Source: UBA6115 sp040776985
Lineage (GTDB): Bacteria > Bacillota > Clostridia > Christensenellales > Aristaeellaceae
Assembly: GCA_040776985.1 (NCBI GenBank)
Contig: JAXGZL010000001.1
Coordinates: 248,001 to 312,000, forward strand
Length of the DNA: 64,000 nt
Direction: 5' to 3'
Made by a program: the position numbers and the translations under genes. Of the stretch, positions 10,739 to 18,076 are shown piece after piece; positions within the stretch are counted from its first letter, which is position 1, and each line of letters opens with the position of its first letter. The notes beneath the pieces are model-generated. The model was not told where the DNA came from. It searched no databases and worked only from the letters and a program-made list of their open reading frames with translations.

Positions 10739-11725
10739 ATGAAAAAGATTGGCGCCATTCTGTTGACCCTGCTGATGCTGCTGTCTGCCACCGCCGCCCT
10801 GGCGGAGGGAACCCTGGTGGTCTATTCCCCCCATGACGCGGACCCGCTGCAGGCCGGCATCGCCCTGTTCCAGAAAGCCTACCCGGACATCAAGGTGGAG
10901 TACATCGCCGCCGGCACCGGGGAGCTGCTCCAGCGCGTGGCCGCGGAGAGCGAAAACCCTCTGGCGGATGTCCTTTGGGGCGGCGGCGCGGACTCCCTGG
11001 CCGCGTTCAAGCCCTATTTCCAGCCCTATGTCAGCGCCAACGATGACGTGATTGACGAGGCCTTCAAGGACGCGGAAGACCTGTGGATTGGCGAGTCCCC
11101 GCTGCCCATGGTGCTGTTCTACAACAAGACCCTGGTGAACGAGGACGAGGCCCCCAAGACCTGGGAAGATCTGCTCAACCCCAAGTGGAAGGGCAAGATC
11201 GCCTATGCATCCCCGGCCAAGTCCGGCTCTGCCTACACCCAGCTGTGCACCATGATCCTGGCCCAGGGCGGCCCCGAGGGCGGCGGTTGGGACTTTGTGG
11301 AGAAGTTCTACCAGAACCTGGACGGCAAGGTGCAGGACAGCTCCGGCAACTGCCACAAGCTGGTGGCCTCCGGCGAGTACGCCATTGGCGTCACCATTGA
11401 AAAATCCGCCGTGCTGTATGCGGATAACCCGGATGTGGCCTTTGTCTACCCGCTGCAAAACAGCGCGGTGCCAGACGGCGTGGCCATCATCAAAAACTGC
11501 CCCAACCTGGAAAACGCCAAGCTGTTTGTGGACTTTGTCACCGGGCTTGAGTGCCAGAAGGAGCAGAACGAGAACTGGAAGCGGCGCCCCGTGCGCAGCG
11601 ATCTGGACCCCGTGGGCCTGGCCCCCCTGTCTGAGATTGACCTGACTGATTACGACTTTGACTGGGCTGCCAAGGAAAAGGAAACCATCATCGAAAAATG
11701 GCAGGAGATCATCGTCAACAACTGA
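10739..11725 (+). CDS. ABC transporter substrate-binding lipoprotein-like/secreted protein, iron(III) type
   Basis: Extracytoplasmic binding protein of an importer, class FbpA/FutA (periplasmic-binding fold type II). The 328-residue protein starts with a signal peptide MKKIGAILLTLLMLLSA ending near ALAEG; no lipobox cysteine is visible, so anchoring is unclear. The mature part begins TLVVYSPHDADPLQAGI, typical of iron(III)-binding proteins, and contains WEDLLNPKWKGKIAY, also conserved in the family. The start at 10739 is fixed by AAGGAGG (10726-10732); an in-frame upstream extension overlaps the promoter. Iron, a phosphonate or another anion could be the ligand; iron is favoured by family and by the nearby Fur gene. 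Confidence 0.85.
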   Translation: MKKIGAILLTLLMLLSATAALAEGTLVVYSPHDADPLQAGIALFQKAYPDIKVEYIAAGTGELLQRVAAESENPLADVLWGGGADSLAAFKPYFQPYVSANDDVIDEAFKDAEDLWIGESPLPMVLFYNKTLVNEDEAPKTWEDLLNPKWKGKIAYASPAKSGSAYTQLCTMILAQGGPEGGGWDFVEKFYQNLDGKVQDSSGNCHKLVASGEYAIGVTIEKSAVLYADNPDVAFVYPLQNSAVPDGVAIIKNCPNLENAKLFVDFVTGLECQKEQNENWKRRPVRSDLDPVGLAPLSEIDLTDYDFDWAAKEKETIIEKWQEIIVNN

Positions 11726-11739
11726 TCACAGGCTGATGG

Positions 11740-11778
11740 GATGGGGAGGAGGGCTCATGCCCGCTCCCCATCTTTTTT
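11740..11778 (+). terminator. intra-operon terminator/attenuator hairpin
   Basis: GATGGGGAG (11740-11748) pairs with CTCCCCATC (11764-11772), with further pairing of GGGC and GCCC inside, and is followed by six T. Its place between the binding protein and the ATPase suggests partial termination, giving more binding protein than transporter. Confidence 0.75.
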
Positions 11779-11793
11779 CAGAAGGAGGCAGCA

Positions 11794-12867
11794 ATGGATT
11801 CCCACAATGTACGGATTCAGGACGCGGTCAAGGTCTATGGCGATTTCAAGGCGGTGGCCGGCATCACGCTGGACATCAGGAAGGGGGAGTTCTTTACTCT
11901 CCTGGGTCCATCCGGCTGCGGCAAAACCACCCTGCTAAGGATGATCGCCGGCTTCAACACCATTGACAGCGGCAGCATCTTCTTCGGGGACAGGGCCATC
12001 AACAGCATCCCCGCCCACAAAAGGGGAATCGGCATGGTTTTCCAGAACTATGCCATTTTCCCGCATCTGTCGGTGGCGGACAATGTGGCCTATGGCCTGA
12101 AGGCCAGGAAGGTGCCGGGGGCTGAGATTGGCCCGCGGGTAAAAACCGCCCTTGAGATGGTGCAGATCGGGGAATTGGCCAACCGCATGCCCAATGAGCT
12201 CTCCGGCGGCCAGCAGCAGCGGGTGGCCCTGGCCCGGGCCTTTGTGATTGAACCCAGCGTCCTGCTGATGGACGAGCCTCTGTCCAACCTGGACGCCAAG
12301 CTGCGGGTGCAGATGCGCACCACCATCAAAAAGCTGCAAAGGAAGCTGGGCATCACCACCATTTATGTCACCCATGACCAGGAGGAGGCCCTGTCCATCT
12401 CCGACCGCATCGCGGTGATGAAAAACGGCCTGATCATGCAGGTGGGGGAACCCACCCAGATCTATAAGAAGCCGGAAAACCCCTTTGTGGCAGGCTTTAT
12501 CGGCATCTCCAACTTCCTGGACTGCCAGGTGGAAGGGGATAACCCGGAGAGCGCCATGCTTAAAATCGGGGACTATCGGCTAAGCGGGGTCCGTCTGTCC
12601 AGGCCCTTTACCGGCCAGGGCAAGATCGCCGCCAGGCCGGAATACCTGTCCCTGGCGCAGGAGGGCATCAGGGGGCGGATCGAGCTGTCCACCTTCCTGG
12701 GGGACTTCATCGAGTATGAAATCCTGCTGGAAAACGGACAGACCCTGCAGCTGAACGAATACACCAAAGACGCCCTGACCATCAAGCCCGACGGCATGGA
12801 CGTGCGGGTGGCCATGGACAAGGACGCCATCATCCTGTATGACCAGGAGGGGGAGGTGCTCACATGA
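11794..12867 (+). CDS. ABC transporter ATP-binding protein, iron/polyamine type
   Basis: Cytoplasmic ATPase that drives the importer. Walker A GPSGCGKTT is near residue 39, the Q-loop FQNYAIFPH near 84, the signature LSGGQQQR near 135, Walker B VLLMDEP near 154 and the H-loop YVTHDQEEA near 190. The C-terminal third is the TOBE-type regulatory domain of the FbpC/PotA group, total 357 residues. AAGGAGG precedes the ATG by six bases. It shares a four-base ATGA overlap with the permease gene. Confidence 0.93.
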   Translation: MDSHNVRIQDAVKVYGDFKAVAGITLDIRKGEFFTLLGPSGCGKTTLLRMIAGFNTIDSGSIFFGDRAINSIPAHKRGIGMVFQNYAIFPHLSVADNVAYGLKARKVPGAEIGPRVKTALEMVQIGELANRMPNELSGGQQQRVALARAFVIEPSVLLMDEPLSNLDAKLRVQMRTTIKKLQRKLGITTIYVTHDQEEALSISDRIAVMKNGLIMQVGEPTQIYKKPENPFVAGFIGISNFLDCQVEGDNPESAMLKIGDYRLSGVRLSRPFTGQGKIAARPEYLSLAQEGIRGRIELSTFLGDFIEYEILLENGQTLQLNEYTKDALTIKPDGMDVRVAMDKDAIILYDQEGEVLT

Positions 12868-14531
12868 TCAAGTCCCCCCTGATCAAAAAGCCGGTGTTTG
12901 ACTTCTGGTTCTTTGTGAAGGCCATCGTCATCCTGTCCATGCTGTTTTTCCTGGTCTACCCCTTCTCCACCCTGATCACCAGAAGCGTCTTCTCCAAAAA
13001 CGCGGACGGCGTCACCCTGGAGAACTACGCCACCTTTTTCAGCAAGAAATACTACCTGGACGCGCTGAAAAACACGCTGTACATCACCTTTGTGTCCTCC
13101 ATCACCTGTCTGCTGGTGGGAGCCCCCATGGCTTACCTGATGACCCGCTACAACATCTTCGGCAAGAAGATCCTGTACATCTGCATCATCCTGGCGCTGA
13201 TGTCCCCGCCCTTCATCGGGGCCTATTCCTGGATCCTGCTGTTTGGGCGGGCAGGCTTTGTCACCAAGCTCTTTGCGGGGATCGGCATCAAAACGCCCAC
13301 CATATATGGCCCAGGGGGGATCATCCTGGTGTTCACCCTGCACCTGTTCCCCTATGTCTATCTCTATGTGTCAGGGGCCCTTGGCAGCATTGACAGCTCC
13401 CTGGAGGAAGCGGGGGAAAACCTGGGCTCTTCCAAGCTGCGCCGCCTGTTCACGGTCACCCTGCCTGTCGTGATGCCCTCCATCCTGGCGGGTGCTGTGA
13501 TGGTGTTCATGACCTCCCTGGCAGACTTTGGCACCCCCATGCTGCTGGGAGAGGGCAAAACCCGGGTGCTGCCGGTCTTGGTGTATGACGCCTATATGAG
13601 CGAGATCGGCGGCAACGCCAACATGGCCAGCACCCTGTCGGTGATCGTGGTGGCCTGCTCGCTGAGCGTTCTTTTGCTTCAGAAGTTCTATGTAGCCCGC
13701 AAAAACTATGCCATGACCGCCCTGCGCCCGCCTAAGGTGGTGGAGCTGCGCGGCTGGAAGCGCTTTCTGGTGACCCTGCCGGTGGCCATCATCGCCTTCC
13801 TGGGCCTGCTGCCCCAGCTGACGGTGGTGATCTCCTCCTTCATCCAGACGGACTTCACCGGCTTTGTGGGCGGCTTCACCCTGGAGAACTACGAGAAGAT
13901 TTTAAGCCGGCTTGCCACCAACATCACCAACACCTATTACTTCTCCGCCGTCGCCATCGTGTTCATCGTGATCTTCGGCATGCTGATCTCCTACATCCTG
14001 GTCAGAAAGCGGGGCAAGATCGCCAGCATCATGGACCTGCTGGTAATGTTCCCCTATGTCATCCCGGGCTCTGTCCTGGGGGTCTGCCTGATCGTGGCCT
14101 TCAACCGCCAGCCCATCATCCTGACGGGCACAGCCGCCATCATGATCATCTCCTACGTGGTGCGAAAGCTGCCCTACACGGTGCGCTCCGGCAGCGCCTT
14201 CCTCTACCAGATGGATGCCTCGGTGGAGGAGGCCTCCATCAGCCTGGGCGTCTCCCCCATGAAGACCTTTTTCAAGGTGGTGGCCCGCCTGATGCTGCCG
14301 GGGATCCTGTCCGGCGCCATCCTCAGCTGGATCACCTGCATCAACGAGCTCAGCTCCTCCATCATGCTCTACAGCGGCAAAACCTCCACCATTTCCGTCG
14401 CCATCTACCAGGAGGTGATGCGCATGAGCGACGGCACCGCCGCCGCCCTGGCCTCCATCCTGACCCTTACCACCGTGGCCTCCCTGCTGATCTTCATCCG
14501 GCTCAGCAAGGGAAAGGTGTCGGTGATATAG
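12864..14531 (+). CDS. ABC transporter permease, fused FbpB-type
   Basis: Membrane channel of the importer. The 555-residue protein contains two tandem permease halves with about 12 membrane segments in total; each half has an EAA loop that contacts the ATPase (EEAGENLGSSKLRRLFTVTLP in the first half, EEASISLGVSPMKTFFKVV in the second). This fused double-permease layout is characteristic of FbpB/iron(III) importers. It is coupled to the ATPase gene by an ATGA overlap and is the last gene of the operon, followed by a terminator. Confidence 0.9.
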   Translation: MIKSPLIKKPVFDFWFFVKAIVILSMLFFLVYPFSTLITRSVFSKNADGVTLENYATFFSKKYYLDALKNTLYITFVSSITCLLVGAPMAYLMTRYNIFGKKILYICIILALMSPPFIGAYSWILLFGRAGFVTKLFAGIGIKTPTIYGPGGIILVFTLHLFPYVYLYVSGALGSIDSSLEEAGENLGSSKLRRLFTVTLPVVMPSILAGAVMVFMTSLADFGTPMLLGEGKTRVLPVLVYDAYMSEIGGNANMASTLSVIVVACSLSVLLLQKFYVARKNYAMTALRPPKVVELRGWKRFLVTLPVAIIAFLGLLPQLTVVISSFIQTDFTGFVGGFTLENYEKILSRLATNITNTYYFSAVAIVFIVIFGMLISYILVRKRGKIASIMDLLVMFPYVIPGSVLGVCLIVAFNRQPIILTGTAAIMIISYVVRKLPYTVRSGSAFLYQMDASVEEASISLGVSPMKTFFKVVARLMLPGILSGAILSWITCINELSSSIMLYSGKTSTISVAIYQEVMRMSDGTAAALASILTLTTVASLLIFIRLSKGKVSVI

Positions 14532-14549
14532 CTTTGCTTTCATGCCACA

Positions 14550-14582
14550 AACGCCTGTGTTCTTCACCCAGGCGTTCTTTTG
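14550..14582 (+). terminator. terminator of the ABC operon
   Basis: AACGCCTG (14550-14557) pairs with CAGGCGTT (14569-14576), followed by CTTTTGT. The T-run is short. Confidence 0.65.
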
Positions 14583-14601
14583 TCTCATCATATAAAAACG
14601 C

Positions 14602-14630
14602 TTGACAGGTTGCCATTAATGCTTTAATAT
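14602..14630 (+). promoter_or_regulatory. promoter of the fur-like gene
   Basis: TTGACA (14602-14607), 17-base spacer, TAATAT (14625-14630). The Fur-box-like palindrome starts four bases further on. Confidence 0.8.
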
Positions 14631-14634
14631 CCTA

Positions 14635-14653
14635 TTTGATAATAGTTATCAAA
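14635..14653 (+). promoter_or_regulatory. Fur-box-like operator
   Basis: TTTGATAATAGTTATCAAA is an 8-3-8 inverted repeat. Its core TGATAATAGTTATCA matches 14 of 15 positions of the Bacillus-type Fur/Per/Zur 7-1-7 core TGATAATNATTATCA. It overlaps the likely transcription start of the Fur-family gene, so autorepression is likely. Confidence 0.75.
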
Positions 14654-14667
14654 AGAAAGAAGGGCCC

Positions 14668-15057
14668 ATGCGCCAGACGCTTCAGCGGCAGATCATCCTG
14701 GAGGCTGTTCAGAAAATGCACAGGCACCCCACGGCTGAGGAGGTGTATCAGGCGATTCATCAGGAACATCCCACCATCAGCAAGGCCACCGTCTACCGCA
14801 ACCTCCAGCAGTTTTCCCGGAAGGGCGAGGTGGCGCCGGTGCAGATCCCCGGCTCCCCCACCCGCTTTGATGACCGGCTGTCCCAGCATTATCACTTCCA
14901 CTGCACCCTCTGCGACCAGGTGTATGACGTGGACATGGAATACCTGGCTGATATCAACCAGGATGTGGCCAGACGATACGGCTTCCAGGTGGACCAGCAC
15001 GATATCATTTTCAAGGGGAAATGCCCGGAATGCAGCGGGGAAGAGCCCGCGCCCTGA
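14668..15057 (+). CDS. Fur family transcriptional regulator
   Basis: Metal- or peroxide-responsive repressor of 129 residues. The winged helix covers HPTAEEVYQAIHQEHPTISK and ATVYRNL, about residues 17-47. The metal site HYHFHCTLCDQVYDVD is near residues 73-88. A C-terminal CPEC together with CTLC makes the structural zinc site with two CxxC pairs. The short form resembles PerR and Fur of Gram-positive bacteria; which metal it senses cannot be told. A Fur-box-like palindrome lies in its own promoter, and the pterin-synthase-like gene follows 48 bases downstream. Confidence 0.88.
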   Translation: MRQTLQRQIILEAVQKMHRHPTAEEVYQAIHQEHPTISKATVYRNLQQFSRKGEVAPVQIPGSPTRFDDRLSQHYHFHCTLCDQVYDVDMEYLADINQDVARRYGFQVDQHDIIFKGKCPECSGEEPAP

Positions 15058-15105
15058 CGCCTTTAAACTGTACAGTTGGAATAAATGAAAAAGGAGGACA
15101 CACAC

Positions 15106-15594
15106 ATGGCAACCTGGACATCTGTCGCGAAACTGAACCTGCAGTACGCCCACCGCTTCCTGAATTTTGAGGGAGAAGCCCAGTACCTGCACGGCCACAC
15201 CGGCACCCTCACCATCGAGGTGGCCGGCGAAGTGGACAAGAAAACCGGCTTCGTCTTCCCCTGCAACAGCATCAAGAACACCGCCTGGAGCCTGCTGAAA
15301 AACTTTGACCACGCCCTGATCCTGCAGGAAGAAGACCCCCTGCTGCCGGAAATTCTCAAGGTGTATGAAGCCCAGGGCATCAAGGATGGCGCGCCCACCA
15401 ACACCATGAAGGGGCCCGCTTTCAGCACCGACCTGGCCAAGGCCTATCCGGAATGCCGCCTGGTGGTCGTCAAAAAGGTGGCCACCTGCGAAAACCTGAT
15501 TGAGGTCTTCCACGACTTGCTGAAGGACAAGTACAACATCACCAAAATGACCTTCACCTCCGGTGACAACGCCGCCACCGCCACCTACAAGTAA
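15106..15594 (+). CDS. 6-pyruvoyl-tetrahydropterin synthase-fold protein, catalytic cysteine absent
   Basis: A 162-residue relative of the QueD/PTPS family. The zinc-binding histidines are present (YAHRF and LHGH), as are GFVFP, FDHALIL and CENLIEVF, which match the family's core. However, the cysteine that precedes LHGH in QueD (CxxxHGH) is missing; the segment reads FEGEAQYLHGH. The C-terminal glutamate that holds the pterin is also not recognisable. It may be a PTPS-III-like enzyme, in which glutamate replaces cysteine, or may do something else. The start at 15106 follows AAGGAGG (15091-15097) by eight bases. Probably co-transcribed with the Fur-family gene. Confidence 0.75.
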   Translation: MATWTSVAKLNLQYAHRFLNFEGEAQYLHGHTGTLTIEVAGEVDKKTGFVFPCNSIKNTAWSLLKNFDHALILQEEDPLLPEILKVYEAQGIKDGAPTNTMKGPAFSTDLAKAYPECRLVVVKKVATCENLIEVFHDLLKDKYNITKMTFTSGDNAATATYK

Positions 15595-15608
15595 GACTGG
15601 TTTCCCTC

Positions 15609-15637
15609 AAACCCCCGGCACACGCTGCCGGGGGTTT
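15609..15637 (+). terminator. hairpin after the pterin-synthase-like gene
   Basis: AAACCCCCGGCA (15609-15620) pairs perfectly with TGCCGGGGGTTT (15626-15637), loop of five. The T-run is short; it could act in both directions. Confidence 0.7.
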
Positions 15638-15792
15638 GCGTATGTGCTGTCGCCCCTGATACAGTTCGCAAAAGACTTACCCCTGGCTTGAGACGATCAT
15701 CGCACCCCGTTCCCTGCCCCGAAAAAGTCCGCAGGCTTTTTCGGGAAAGGAGGAGCGATGAAACGTGTGAGAGGCGGCGATTGAATGAAATG

Positions 15793-15830
15793 AAAAAAGC
15801 CGCCGCGAACTGAGTGCAGTCCGCGACGAC
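15793..15830 (-). terminator. rho-independent terminator beside the tRNA fragment
   Basis: On the minus strand a 14-pair stem (15830-15817 with 15812-15799, some G-U pairs), loop CACT, then TTTTTT (15798-15793). It starts three bases after the partial tRNA-Trp copy, exactly where a tRNA terminator would be expected. Confidence 0.8.
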
Positions 15831-16006
15831 GCTGGCAGGGGCAGAAGGACTCCCGGGCTAATGCCCTGATACAGTTCGCATAAGGCCTTCCCTTCGCTAG
15901 TGCTCGGGCAGGCCAATGCTCACTGGGCTGTCGCCTCGCTCCATCCCGCACAGCGGGCGCTCGGCTCTGCCCCCTTCCGGGTTCTCGCCCTCCTGCCCCC
16001 TACAAG

Positions 16007-16037
16007 AAATGGCCGTCTGCTACGCAGACGGCCATTT
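16007..16037 (-). terminator. hairpin immediately after tRNA-Trp
   Basis: AAATGGCCGTCTGC and GCAGACGGCCATTT form a perfect 14-pair stem with a three-base loop, directly abutting the CCA end of tRNA-Trp. The T-run on the minus strand is poor (TTTCTTGT). Confidence 0.65.
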
Positions 16038-16110
16038 GGCAGGGGCAGAAGGACTCGAACCCTCAACAAAGGTTTTGGAGACCCACGTGTTACCATTACA
16101 CCATGCCCCT
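16037..16110 (-). tRNA. trnW: tRNA-Trp (CCA anticodon)
   Basis: Read on the minus strand. The acceptor strand AGGGGCA pairs with TGCCCCT, followed by discriminator G and an encoded CCA. The D arm is GTGT...ACAC, the anticodon loop is CTCCAAA with anticodon CCA, and the T loop is TTCGAGT. Length 74 with CCA. The first anticodon-stem pair is a T-T mismatch. Confidence 0.95.
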
Positions 16111-16163
16111 TTGGCTTGGCTATTATAGTCCATGGGGGCGCGGATTGTCAACCTGGCGGGGCC

Positions 16164-16754
16164 TTACCTGCCCTGACGCAGGTTTTCAACCGACCTTTGC
16201 TCAATGCTCAGATGCTCGAAATGGCGTGGGCCGCCCTCGCCAATGGGCGACTGGGCCACCAGGCCCACCTTCAGGGGCTGATCCGCCTCCAGATAAAAAA
16301 GCCGGGTCATGTCAAACCTCTCCCCGTCCAGGGAATAGTGAAAGGCAAAGTAGTGCCCCACCCGGGCCGCCTGCAGCCAGACACTGCCGCCTTCAATGTT
16401 GCAGCCATTGGCATCGTCCGAGCGCACCTGGGTCACCACGCTGACCACCGCCTTGGTGCCAAAGTCGCTCTGCTCAAAACACAGCTTGCCCCAGGTGTTT
16501 TCATCCTTCATCAACAGCAGCGCGCAGGCGTCATAGTCCGCCTCAAAAGGGAGGGACACCTTCGCCCGGATCACAAAATCCCCCTCGATTTCCGTATAGT
16601 AAAATGGCGCGTTGCCCACGGATTCATCCGGCACGCCGGCGGCGTTCAGCCGCAGGCCATAGTTGAAGAAGTCCGTCTTCGGCGGGGCATAGATGGTGAT
16701 CTTGCCGTCCGTCTCTGTCAGATGGCTCTCATTCATCCAGTGAAATGTCCGCAT
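16164..16754 (-). CDS. DUF1349 domain-containing protein
   Basis: A 196-residue protein of the DUF1349 family, which adopts a concanavalin-like beta-sandwich. Visible family features are an early FHWMNES, the segment FFNYGLRLNAAG, ALLLMKDENTWGKLCFE in the middle, and FAFHYSLDGERF later. Its role is not known; some relatives bind or act on carbohydrates. No signal peptide is seen, so it is probably cytoplasmic. I use the ATG at 16754 because AAGGAGGG (16768-16761) precedes it; the upstream in-frame ATG at 16778 lacks a site. It lies alone, next to tRNA-Trp. Confidence 0.82.
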   Translation of the reverse strand: MRTFHWMNESHLTETDGKITIYAPPKTDFFNYGLRLNAAGVPDESVGNAPFYYTEIEGDFVIRAKVSLPFEADYDACALLLMKDENTWGKLCFEQSDFGTKAVVSVVTQVRSDDANGCNIEGGSVWLQAARVGHYFAFHYSLDGERFDMTRLFYLEADQPLKVGLVAQSPIGEGGPRHFEHLSIEQRSVENLRQGR

Positions 16755-16859
16755 TTTTGTCCCTCCTTGTTTGGTCAACCAGATTATAGCACAAGGGGCT
16801 CCTTCATTGCGCAGGGGTAAAAATCATGATAAAGTAAGCAAAACACTTCAGGAGGGCCC

Positions 16860-17513
16860 ATGGAAACCAGGCGCATCGCAATATTCGACTTTGACAAAAC
16901 CATGGTCAGCGGAGACAGCATCACCGACTTTGTGCGCTTTCTGTGGGACCAAAAGCTGATCTCCCTGCCCCAGTTGGTTAAGATTCTCCTGGTTTCCCTG
17001 CTGTGGATCCTCCACCTGCAGCCGGTTGAAAAGGCCAAGGAGCAGGCCCTTTCCCCGTTGAAAAAGCTAGACACGCAGGGTGCATCCGCCCTTTGCAGGG
17101 AGTTTGTGGAACAGAACCTGGTCCCCCGCATCTTCCCGCCTGCCCTGGCAAAAATGCGCACCCACCACCTGGCTGGGGACGTGGTGCTGCTGGTGTCCGC
17201 CTCCCCCGCCTGCTATCTGTCCCAGATCAAGCATTTCCTGCCGGTGGACGCGGTGCTGGCCACCACCACGGATGAGCGCTACCAGGTGATCACCAATGTG
17301 AGGGGGCAGGAGAAAGCCAACCAGGTGAAACTGTGGCTGGATAGCCAGGGCATCACCCCCAACTGGGAGGAATCCACTTCCTATGGGGACAGCCGGAGCG
17401 ATCTGCCGGTGATGCAGCTGGTGGGCCAACCTTTCTGGGTGAACCCCAGCGCCGCGGCGCTGAAAGCCGCCCCCCACCAGCCCCAGCTGCGCTGGGCCCC
17501 CGCTGAAACCTGA
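16860..17513 (+). CDS. HAD-superfamily phosphatase, SerB-like (HAD-IB)
   Basis: Predicted phosphomonoesterase of 217 residues. The nucleophile motif FDFDKT has Asp10 and Asp12; motif II is LLVSAS near residue 115; motif IV is YGDSRSDLPV near residue 174. A long helical cap of about 80 residues follows motif I, as in HAD-IB enzymes such as phosphoserine phosphatase or the YfhB group. A hydrophobic stretch LVKILLVSLLWIL in the cap resembles lipid-phosphate HAD proteins, but the substrate is unknown. AGGAGG precedes the ATG. Confidence 0.82.
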   Translation: METRRIAIFDFDKTMVSGDSITDFVRFLWDQKLISLPQLVKILLVSLLWILHLQPVEKAKEQALSPLKKLDTQGASALCREFVEQNLVPRIFPPALAKMRTHHLAGDVVLLVSASPACYLSQIKHFLPVDAVLATTTDERYQVITNVRGQEKANQVKLWLDSQGITPNWEESTSYGDSRSDLPVMQLVGQPFWVNPSAAALKAAPHQPQLRWAPAET

Positions 17514-17530
17514 ACCTTTCACAGCATAGC

Positions 17531-17566
17531 AAAAACCGGCCGTTTGGCACGACCGGTTTTATTTTT
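17531..17566. terminator. bidirectional terminator between the HAD gene and rplS
   Basis: AAAACCGG and CCGGTTTT flank a 13-base loop; T-rich tracts lie on both sides, so it can end both converging transcripts. Confidence 0.8.
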
Positions 17567-17573
17567 GATGGGC

Positions 17574-17936
17574 TTACTTGGGCGCCACCACGCGGGCGGC
17601 TTCCTTGATCCTGGCGGACTTGCCCTGACGCTCACGCAGATAGTAGAGCTTGGCCCGGCGCACACGGCCGCGACGAATCACCTGAATGCTGTCCACCCGC
17701 GGGGAATGCAGGGGGAAGGTGCGCTCCACACCGATGCCGTAGGACACGCGGCGCACGGTGAAGGTCTCCCGGTTGGAGCCATTGCGCTTGGCAATGACGG
17801 TGCCTTCAAAGGCCTGCAGACGCTCACGGCTGCCCTCAACCACCTTCACAAACACACGCACCGTGTCACCAACGTTGAACTCCGGGCGGTCTGTGCGCAG
17901 CTGCTGTTCTTCAATGGTCCTGATAATCTCACTCAT
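17574..17936 (-). CDS. rplS: 50S ribosomal protein L19
   Basis: Component of the large subunit at the interface with the small subunit. The 120-residue protein contains NVGDTVRVFVKVVEGSRERL and FEGTVIAKRNG, the standard L19 core, and LHSPRVDSIQVIRRGRVRRAKLYYLR. The start at 17936 is set by AAGGAGG (17951-17945); a longer in-frame reading into the leader is not supported. Here it stands alone instead of with trmD/rimM as in many bacteria. Confidence 0.97.
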   Translation of the reverse strand: MSEIIRTIEEQQLRTDRPEFNVGDTVRVFVKVVEGSRERLQAFEGTVIAKRNGSNRETFTVRRVSYGIGVERTFPLHSPRVDSIQVIRRGRVRRAKLYYLRERQGKSARIKEAARVVAPK

Positions 17937-18009
17937 AGCGGTTTCCTCCTTGCCTGAGGCGTTCTTGTTCCCTTCTGGATACAGCGGACCGCCTAGTGTC
18001 GCAAAAGTG

Positions 18010-18039
18010 ATATTACCATATTCTGAGGGGGGAATGCAA
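18010..18039 (-). promoter_or_regulatory. rplS promoter
   Basis: TTGCAT (18039-18034), 18-base spacer, TAATAT (18015-18010) on the minus strand, about 75 bases ahead of the rplS start. Confidence 0.7.
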
Positions 18040-18076
18040 GTCTTTTTCACTGATTTTAAACCAGGTTCCGCATCAA

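Larger units (their letters stand above)
15654..16056. repeat. degenerate tandem duplication next to tRNA-Trp
   Basis: Two exact repeats alternate in the order B-A-B-A. B is CCCTGATACAGTTCGCA at 15654-15670 and 15864-15880. A is TGGCAGGGGCAGAAGGACTC at 15833-15852 and 16037-16056; the second copy is the 3' end of tRNA-Trp including CCA. The units are about 205 bases apart, and both carry a hairpin between A and B, but the rest has diverged. This 440-base stretch (15595-16036) holds no believable gene. Confidence 0.8.

Noticed and set aside
15677..16128. Overlapping open frames beside tRNA-Trp
   Set aside because: They run through repeats, a terminator and part of the tRNA; composition is not protein-like and no ribosome binding site is seen.
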